Below, in pieces: positions 6,081 through 11,215 of a DNA stretch of 11,215 nucleotides. This stretch comes from Actinomycetota bacterium. GTDB taxonomy: Bacteria; Zhuqueibacterota; Zhuqueibacteria; Residuimicrobiales; Krinioviventaceae. A model generated the notes under the pieces. It saw only the letters and a list, made by a program, of their open reading frames with translations. It did not search any database and was not told the DNA's origin. The position numbers were made by a program, and so were the translations under genes. How positions within the stretch are numbered: the first letter of the stretch is position 1; each line of letters opens with the position of its first letter. The DNA is taken from positions 1-11,215 of the forward strand of contig JAACEJ010000049.1 in NCBI GenBank assembly GCA_011682565.1, in the 5' to 3' direction.

Positions 6081-7994
6081 ATGAAAAAGTCAAAATTTCA
6101 ATCAAATAAAAAAAAGCCCAACCTGGAAATAAACAAACCTTCGGAAACGCAGCGCAAAACGCCTCATTGGAATTTTCTGTTATGGTATATTCTGATGACA
6201 ATCATTTTTTTCTATTTTTTTCAAAACTCCATGCGAACAAAACGGGAAGTCATTCCATACAGCCAATTTCAGGAGTATCTAAAAAATAGCCAAATCGATA
6301 CATGTGTTGTCAGCCAAAAGAATATAACCGGAATCTTGAAACTAAAGGATAAAAAAACGGGAAAACCCCGCCATTTTATTACGGTGCCGTTATTAAACAG
6401 TGATCTTGCTTCTCAGTTGGAACAGCATAATGTAAAATTCAGTGTCAAAGCAGGCAGCAGCATGCTAACCCTGTTATTGATTAACTGGGTGCTGCCGATT
6501 TTTTTCTTTGCTATAATCTGGATTTTTATTTCCCGAAAGATGGGAAAGGCCGGGACAAATTTTCTCAACCTCGGTCAAAACAAAGTGCATATTCATGCGG
6601 ACAATTTGCCCCAGGTTACGTTTAAGGATGTTGCCGGTGTTGCGGAAGCGAAACAGGAACTACAGGAAAGCATCGAGTTTCTTAAAGAGCCGGAACATTT
6701 TCAACGGCTGGGGGGAAGAATGCCCAAAGGCGTCCTTTTAGTCGGGCCCCCGGGAACAGGAAAAACATTATTGGCGCGCGCGGTTGCCGGTGAATCCCAT
6801 GCTCCTTTTTTCAACATCAGCGGCTCTGATTTTATTGAAATGTTTGTGGGCCTGGGTGCAGCACGGGTTAGAGATTTGTTCGAGCAGGCCAGGCAAAAAT
6901 CTCCATGCATTATATTTATTGATGAATTGGATGCTATCGGACGATCCAGAGGCGGCCCCATGGTTATGGGCGGCCATGATGAACGGGAACAAACCCTCAA
7001 TCAACTCCTGGTGGAAATGGATGGTTTTGATCCGACTACCGGCGTGGTCGTTATGGCCGCAACCAACAGACCCGAAATCCTGGACAAAGCATTACTGCGC
7101 GCCGGCCGTTTTGATCGCCAAATCATCGTTGATAAACCGGACTTGAAAGACCGGAAAGAAATCCTTGAAATTCACATACGGAAATTAAAGCTGGCCAAGG
7201 ATATTGATCTTCAAGTTATCGCCCAGCGCACACCCGGATTTGTCGGCGCCGATCTGGCCAATGTCGCCAATGAAGCCGCTATTCTCGCGGCGCGGATGGA
7301 TCATAAAGCCGTAATGATGATAGATTTTGAAGCGGCTATCGACCGGATTATTGCCGGGCCTGAAAAGAAAAACAGAACCCTAGGGCCGAAGGAAAAGCAT
7401 TGTGTGGCTTTTCATGAGTCCGGGCACACCTTGGTCGCTGAAATAGTCCCGAACGGCGAACCTGTTCACAAGGTTTCCATTATTCCTCGGGGCATGGGCG
7501 CTCTAGGTTACACCTTGCAACTGCCGGTGCAGGAAAAATTCCTGTCGACCAAAAAGGAGTTGGAGGATCAGATCGCCATTCTGTTGGGTGGACGAGTTTC
7601 CGAAGAAATTGTCTTCGGGGATGTATCGACAGGGGCGCAAAACGATTTGGAAAGAGCGAGTGAAATTGCGCGCAGCATGGTCTGTCAACTGGGAATGAGT
7701 GAAAAACTGGGGCCGCTGACATTTGGCAAAAAACAGCAATTGCAATATCTCGGCGTGGAGTACGGCGAAGAAAAAAATTACAGCGAAGAAACCTCCCGCC
7801 TGATTGATTCTGAAGTAAAACAGATCATCGAAAAGAACCACAAACGTGCACGACAGATTTTGCTGGATAACAGAAAAACGCTCGATGCCTTGGCGGCCTT
7901 GCTGGAAGAAAAGGAGGTGATCAGCGGGGAAGAAGTGAAAGAGGTGATGGAAAAAACTAAAAATGCAGAAAATATGCAAAGACCTCAGCAATAA
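6081..7994 (+). CDS. ftsH: ATP-dependent zinc metalloprotease FtsH
   Basis: FtsH is a hexameric AAA+ protease of the cytoplasmic membrane that extracts and degrades membrane and some soluble proteins. The 637 residues show a basic N-terminus (1-28), a first membrane helix (about 31-48), a periplasmic domain (about 49-127) and a second membrane helix (about 128-150). The AAA+ module has Walker A GPPGTGKT (222-229), pore loop FVGLGA, Walker B IIFIDE (277-282) and the second region of homology with arginine fingers R343 and R346. The protease has the zinc site HESGH (445-449) and third ligand D522 in STGAQNDLERA. All catalytic residues are present, so it should be active. The stretch before the AAA module (GQNKVHIHADNLPQ, 165-178) differs from the usual FtsH linker, so this may be a paralogue. 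The ribosome binding site is weak (GAGAGA). It is the second gene of the DUF1003 unit. Confidence 0.97.
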   Translation: MKKSKFQSNKKKPNLEINKPSETQRKTPHWNFLLWYILMTIIFFYFFQNSMRTKREVIPYSQFQEYLKNSQIDTCVVSQKNITGILKLKDKKTGKPRHFITVPLLNSDLASQLEQHNVKFSVKAGSSMLTLLLINWVLPIFFFAIIWIFISRKMGKAGTNFLNLGQNKVHIHADNLPQVTFKDVAGVAEAKQELQESIEFLKEPEHFQRLGGRMPKGVLLVGPPGTGKTLLARAVAGESHAPFFNISGSDFIEMFVGLGAARVRDLFEQARQKSPCIIFIDELDAIGRSRGGPMVMGGHDEREQTLNQLLVEMDGFDPTTGVVVMAATNRPEILDKALLRAGRFDRQIIVDKPDLKDRKEILEIHIRKLKLAKDIDLQVIAQRTPGFVGADLANVANEAAILAARMDHKAVMMIDFEAAIDRIIAGPEKKNRTLGPKEKHCVAFHESGHTLVAEIVPNGEPVHKVSIIPRGMGALGYTLQLPVQEKFLSTKKELEDQIAILLGGRVSEEIVFGDVSTGAQNDLERASEIARSMVCQLGMSEKLGPLTFGKKQQLQYLGVEYGEEKNYSEETSRLIDSEVKQIIEKNHKRARQILLDNRKTLDALAALLEEKEVISGEEVKEVMEKTKNAENMQRPQQ

Positions 7995-8002
7995 ATATTT
8001 TC

Positions 8003-8126
8003 AGCGAGGAACGGAGCGATAGTTCATCCCGAATTATCGGGAAAGCGATCTTAAAAAAAACTGCACCTTGGCCGACATCCAGATTGCTTCGCTTCGCTCG
8101 CAATGATATTTTAAGACTTTTTACGA
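8003..8126 (-). repeat. MITE-like dispersed repeat, copy 2 (inverted, truncated)
   Basis: The reverse complement of this stretch aligns with copy 1 over about 120 bases, including 38 bases without mismatch (8069-8106 against 17-54). The end away from ftsH has TCGTAAAAAGTC on the - strand, matching the terminal repeat. The ftsH-side end lacks the terminal repeat and stops about 8 bases after the ftsH stop codon, so this copy is truncated or eroded. The internal hairpin is kept as TCCCGA/TCGGGA (8027-8042). No T-tract follows the hairpin, so it is not an evident terminator for ftsH. Confidence 0.75.
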
Positions 8127-8175
8127 GAAACTCATGAATACATTATTCCAGGCAAAACGAGGAAATGAAATTCCA

Positions 8176-8212
8176 AAGCATTATTGGCTTTTTCTAATAT
8201 CCAATAATGTTT
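8176..8212. terminator. Possible terminator or attenuating hairpin after the receiver gene
   Basis: CATTATTGG (8179-8187) pairs perfectly with CCAATAATG (8201-8209), extendable to 12 pairs with one G-T, around a 13-base loop. It lies 30 bases past the stop of the - strand receiver gene and between convergent genes, so a 3'-end role is likely. The stem is AT-rich and has no proper T-tract on either side, so it may only protect the RNA end. Confidence 0.4.
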
Positions 8213-8241
8213 GAGGAATGCTGGAAAGTCACGCTTTGATT

Positions 8242-8622
8242 TCACGAACCGCATACTTTATCAATTGCTTCAAGAAGATCGGTGGGCTCGACCGGTTTGT
8301 CAAATATTTTCACAATACTATCGATCTCGGAAACTCTTTGATTAATAGCTGCCGAATTCACTTTCCCGGAAACGATGATAACCGGCGTTGCTGCATTCAG
8401 AGCGATTTTCTTTTTTTTCTCCAAAATTTGAAAACCCGTTTTCCAGCCGTCCGGGGGGAGTATTATATCTAAAAGAAGAACATCAAAGATTTCGTTTTTT
8501 AAGGCTTCGATTGCCTCTGCCTGGTTGCGAGCCTGTTTAATGATATAGTTTCTTTGCTCAAGAAGGTTTTTAAAAGCAAGACGTACATTCACTTCATCAT
8601 CAACGATTAACACCTTTCTCAT
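8242..8622 (-). CDS. Stand-alone response-regulator receiver domain protein
   Basis: 126 residues forming only a CheY-like receiver, with no output domain. Seen are the acidic pocket D8/D9 (VLIVDDE), phosphoacceptor D52 (LLLDIILP), S85 of the switch Ser/Thr (IIVSGK) and K109 (FDKP), so it should accept a phosphoryl group from a histidine kinase. The loop after D52 (PPDGWKTG, 56-63) is about three residues longer than the usual P-x-M-D-G form. No kinase gene is in the window, so it is an orphan or part of a phosphorelay. Start: GAGGAG six bases upstream of the ATG. The lipoprotein gene ends 66 bp upstream, so co-transcription is possible. Confidence 0.93.
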   Translation of the reverse strand: MRKVLIVDDEVNVRLAFKNLLEQRNYIIKQARNQAEAIEALKNEIFDVLLLDIILPPDGWKTGFQILEKKKKIALNAATPVIIVSGKVNSAAINQRVSEIDSIVKIFDKPVEPTDLLEAIDKVCGS

Positions 8623-8645
8623 TATGCTCTCCTCATTTTAATTTT

Positions 8646-8685
8646 GCACAATCCTAACGCACCTTAAAACATGCGTCGCACAATC
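8646..8685. repeat. Pair of 8-bp direct repeats before the receiver gene
   Basis: GCACAATC occurs at 8646-8653 and again at 8678-8685, 32 bases apart (about three helical turns). Both lie in the 66-bp gap between the lipoprotein stop and the receiver start. A regulator-binding site is possible; chance is not excluded, and no convincing promoter boxes accompany them. Confidence 0.3.
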
Positions 8686-8688
8686 ACA

Positions 8689-10488
8689 TTATTGGCGCAT
8701 CAGCCAAATTCTGGATCGCCCGGGCAAAGTCAAATGCAGTTGCCCCCCTCGACTTTCAATTTTTTCACCTGTAAATCCGTCAGCAAATGAGCCTGCATTC
8801 GCCGCAGAAAAAGTTACGCTCGTCTCTTTTTGATTGTAATTTTGGATGAACCAGCCGGTTTGTCCCAACGGCTGCAACGTCACTCTCGTCGGGGCATCCA
8901 GTTTCAACCCCAATTTTGAGTTAAAGACTTGCCGAATGGTATTTGCCCAGGATTGAGAAATATCGAGCAGTTGCAACCGGCGGGGACAAAGCAAAACCTC
9001 GCCGACAGCATCAAAATCGGCTTGGGAAAATGTATGCGTATCGAGGACAAAGACATTGTCCTTTTTTGTCAAAAAAGGAATTTTGCCGTTTCCGACCTTT
9101 GCCGACAAAAGCACATTTGCATTTATTGTTTTTAGTTTTGCTTCCAAACCAAGAGGCGCGTGCATGGGGGAAATTCGTATCGGCCAGCCCAAACCGGCTA
9201 TTTCAGCCAACTTTTTTCCGTCTTTTGCATTAGCCAGAAATCCCGCTGTGAAAATGATCGTTGCTTTTTGCTGCAATGAATTTTGCACCTTTGCCACAAT
9301 AGCCGAGTCAGCCGCAGCCTGAGTCGGCAGGAAAACCACCCTGGCATTTGCCGGATATTCGGAAACAGGTACCAACGGTACACCAAGCATACCGATATAA
9401 TCCATGATATACAAATCACCGCCGGCATCACTGTTTGGCGGTTTGTAAGCGGCTACACCGGTGACGGGATGTTCCGCCACAGCCTTGGCCAAATCCGCCA
9501 GCTTTGCAAAATTCATTCGCAGCAGATGATGGCCGGGATGTCCGTTGACAAAATCAAAATAGTTAAAAAGTATAATTTCTTTTGCCCCGGCAAGAACCGT
9601 CTGATAAGCCTGTTCGATAAAGTCCCTGGCGTCACAATCGCCGTGATCGAACCAGGCGCCGCCGATTTTGTTTCCGGCAATAGAACTGAGCCAGCGATAA
9701 TTGACAAAACCTTCATAAGGCTGGACAAAACCATAGCGCTGCGTGTATTGCCCGCGCGTTTCTGTACCGACCCAAACCTTGTCGAATAATTTTGGTTCCC
9801 GGGCGACATCATATCCGAAAAGGTGAAAACGGTCATACCATTGTGGGTACTTTATAATTATCGTAATATTCGGATTTACTTCTCTTGCCGGCTTGATGAT
9901 GATTTTTTCGGCCAAATCGACTAGTAGATCGCGGCGGTATTGTGACCAACTACGAGTTCCTTTGGCAGCCCTGGATTCGGCACTGGTGTCCGCCGTGCAG
10001 AAAAAATCATCGATAATAAACGTATCAAATACCTTTGCACCCATGCGTACGACTTTTTCTACATCTTGCTGCGTTTTTTTATTCTGCCAGTTAAACCAGC
10101 CCAAACGTGCTTTCTGGCGAACGCCAAAATTTTTACCCGGCACTGTAGCAATTCCGCCTGCGACTTGAATATTATTCTCAAGAAAATAATCCCGCACTTT
10201 TTCCAGCAACTGTTGATCCACAACAAGTCCGCCGCGGTAAACTTCAATGTACGCTTTGGTGATGCCATTGCAGCGCAGTAAAGAAATGGACTCCCTCCTG
10301 CCGGCCTCGCTGCTGAGCAGACTATTTACAGCCTGAGCGGTAATATACACGCTGAGTTGCAGATCGTTTTGGTGTGTCTTTGCAAAGCTGAACACATCAT
10401 CGATCTTTTGGTTTTTTTGTTGACAGGAAGATAAAATCAGGACAAAAGCGGAAACGAACAGGATGGAAAAACGCCACGTTTTATTCAT
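8689..10488 (-). CDS. Lipoprotein with TIM-barrel glycoside-hydrolase-like architecture
   Basis: 599 residues. The N-terminus is a lipoprotein signal peptide (MNKTWR, hydrophobic 8-19, lipobox LSSC with lipidated C22), so the protein is anchored to a membrane outside the cytoplasm. Residues about 45-320 alternate strands and helices like a TIM barrel, with candidate catalytic acids at strand ends: D160/D161 (FIIDDFF), E243 (VGTETRG) and D281/D284/D286 (WFDHGDCD). Residues about 345-435 look like a Rossmann or glutamine-amidotransferase-like domain (ARVVFLPTQAA, IIFTAGF), and about 530-599 is a beta-rich C-terminus. This order recalls GH42-type and related sugar hydrolases, but I cannot place it in a named family, and the substrate is unknown. 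GGAG lies 7 bases before the ATG. The exporter gene is 87 bp upstream. Lipoprotein call strong; hydrolase role inferred. Confidence 0.75.
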   Translation of the reverse strand: MNKTWRFSILFVSAFVLILSSCQQKNQKIDDVFSFAKTHQNDLQLSVYITAQAVNSLLSSEAGRRESISLLRCNGITKAYIEVYRGGLVVDQQLLEKVRDYFLENNIQVAGGIATVPGKNFGVRQKARLGWFNWQNKKTQQDVEKVVRMGAKVFDTFIIDDFFCTADTSAESRAAKGTRSWSQYRRDLLVDLAEKIIIKPAREVNPNITIIIKYPQWYDRFHLFGYDVAREPKLFDKVWVGTETRGQYTQRYGFVQPYEGFVNYRWLSSIAGNKIGGAWFDHGDCDARDFIEQAYQTVLAGAKEIILFNYFDFVNGHPGHHLLRMNFAKLADLAKAVAEHPVTGVAAYKPPNSDAGGDLYIMDYIGMLGVPLVPVSEYPANARVVFLPTQAAADSAIVAKVQNSLQQKATIIFTAGFLANAKDGKKLAEIAGLGWPIRISPMHAPLGLEAKLKTINANVLLSAKVGNGKIPFLTKKDNVFVLDTHTFSQADFDAVGEVLLCPRRLQLLDISQSWANTIRQVFNSKLGLKLDAPTRVTLQPLGQTGWFIQNYNQKETSVTFSAANAGSFADGFTGEKIESRGGQLHLTLPGRSRIWLMRQ

Positions 10489-10575
10489 CGTTATTCTCCG
10501 TTAATTAATGAGCTGCTAACCAAATTGGGTCAGAGGAGGCCATTGACCGCCATAAAACATCTTGACAGTTACAAT

Positions 10576-11193
10576 TCACTTAAAGAACGAAATAAATGTG
10601 TAAATTGCAAATCCTAAAAGAGCGAGAGCGATGATAATGAACATTTTTTTAAACGTTTCATTTTTAAATTGGTGGTGATATTTGTCCACGTAGCGAATGA
10701 GAAGAAAATACCACGTGCTTGCACCAAGTCCGGTAGAAAATGCAAAAACAACAGGGTCAATTTCGTTTTGTGCTACCCAATGATGTGTAGTCGCAAAGCC
10801 TGCTACGGCCAGCCAGAATGCATACAAGGCGGGATTTGTGAGATATAAAAAAAGCGCCGTAATGATCGGACGATGCGCTGCGGAAATTGTGTCCCTTGAT
10901 TGTGGTTTTTGAAAATGTCGTGCTTGCTTGAAAAGGCGTATACTCATACCTGTAAGCAGCACAATCGCAAGGACCTTTATAAATGGCAAAACTTCAGAAA
11001 AATTAAAGGCAAGATGCGAGAAACCGATCAGGGCAAGATACACATAGACGACATCTAATGACGCCGAAGTTAATCCAACTAAAAAGCCGTGCCAAAAGCC
11101 TCGTTTAACAACCTGGGAAATAGCAAACAGATTGAGCGGCCCCACAGGAACAGAAGCAATAAATCCAACTACGAAACCGAATATGATCATCAT
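10576..11193 (-). CDS. LysE/RhtB family amino-acid exporter-like membrane protein
   Basis: 205 residues with about six hydrophobic segments (about 3-25, 36-58, 68-86, 110-133, 147-167, 184-203), the size and layout of LysE/RhtB exporters, which release amino acids or related small molecules by proton antiport. The N-terminal signature is present in variant form: SVPVGPLNLFAISQVVKRG (14-32, where the family usually has SPGP) followed by a Gly-rich helix and D47. LYLTNPALYAFW (116-127) matches the conserved LTNPK-type motif. The substrate cannot be told from sequence. Two ATG codons are adjacent (11193 and 11190). No clear Shine-Dalgarno is seen in the 22 bases available, and the frame stays open to the window edge, so the exact start is slightly uncertain. 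Confidence 0.85.
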   Translation of the reverse strand: MMIIFGFVVGFIASVPVGPLNLFAISQVVKRGFWHGFLVGLTSASLDVVYVYLALIGFSHLAFNFSEVLPFIKVLAIVLLTGMSIRLFKQARHFQKPQSRDTISAAHRPIITALFLYLTNPALYAFWLAVAGFATTHHWVAQNEIDPVVFAFSTGLGASTWYFLLIRYVDKYHHQFKNETFKKMFIIIALALLGFAIYTFISFFK

Positions 11194-11215
11194 TATTTTT
11201 CGAATATTTGTATAG

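Noticed and set aside
7503..7991. Long open frame on the - strand inside ftsH (162 codons)
   Set aside because: It lies wholly within the conserved protease part of ftsH, has a Phe/His-rich composition with no recognisable domain, and is a frame shadow.
8003..8126. Repeat copy 2 as the ftsH terminator
   Set aside because: The hairpin at 8027-8042 is followed by purines rather than a T-tract on the + strand.
9283..9789. 168-codon open frame on the + strand inside the lipoprotein gene
   Set aside because: It is antisense to a gene with a signal peptide and good start context, and shows no family motif.
1..11215. CRISPR array, tRNA or rRNA gene
   Set aside because: No regularly spaced direct repeats, cloverleaf or rRNA-like stretch was seen on either strand.

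Overview
The window carries nine protein-coding genes with short intergenic regions and no tRNA, rRNA or CRISPR array. Features suggesting a diderm (Gram-negative-type) bacterium are an HflK/HflC pair, a membrane-anchored FtsH, and a secreted lipoprotein with a clean lipobox. Several genes have strong Shine-Dalgarno sequences (for example AAGGAGG before hflK and AAAGGAGGT before hflC), and there is a near-consensus sigma-70 promoter at 5414-5442. Both argue against a typical Bacteroidota genome. The species cannot be named from the sequence; an uncultured lineage is my inference.

Layout. Positions 1-147 hold a MITE-like repeat. Then come hflK and hflC (199-2126, + strand, overlapping by ATGA), which encode the two SPFH proteins that in other bacteria form a large membrane assembly around FtsH. 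A hairpin with T-tracts on both sides (2142-2188) can end transcription from both directions. It is followed by a cluster of three palindromes (2262-2394). On the - strand lie a 663-residue FAD-dependent oxidoreductase (2419-4410) and, upstream of it in the same transcription unit, a short-chain dehydrogenase (4464-5237). A 322-bp divergent promoter region (5238-5559) separates these from a + strand unit made of a DUF1003 membrane protein (5560-6033) and ftsH (6081-7994). A second, inverted copy of the MITE-like repeat (8003-8126) directly follows the ftsH stop codon.

The right end (8242-11193) is entirely - strand. Read in the direction of transcription it holds a LysE/RhtB-type exporter, a large lipoprotein with a TIM-barrel glycoside-hydrolase-like look, and a stand-alone response-regulator receiver.

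How the genes may work together. The clearest theme is membrane protein quality control: hflK, hflC and ftsH lie within 8 kb, and ftsH is in tandem with DUF1003. The flavoprotein/dehydrogenase pair inside this block looks like an unrelated redox module of unknown substrate. I found no complete, clearly new multi-gene system. The most interesting items are the inverted repeat pair bracketing the hflKC-ftsH block, the DUF1003-ftsH tandem, and the unassigned lipoprotein next to an orphan receiver.
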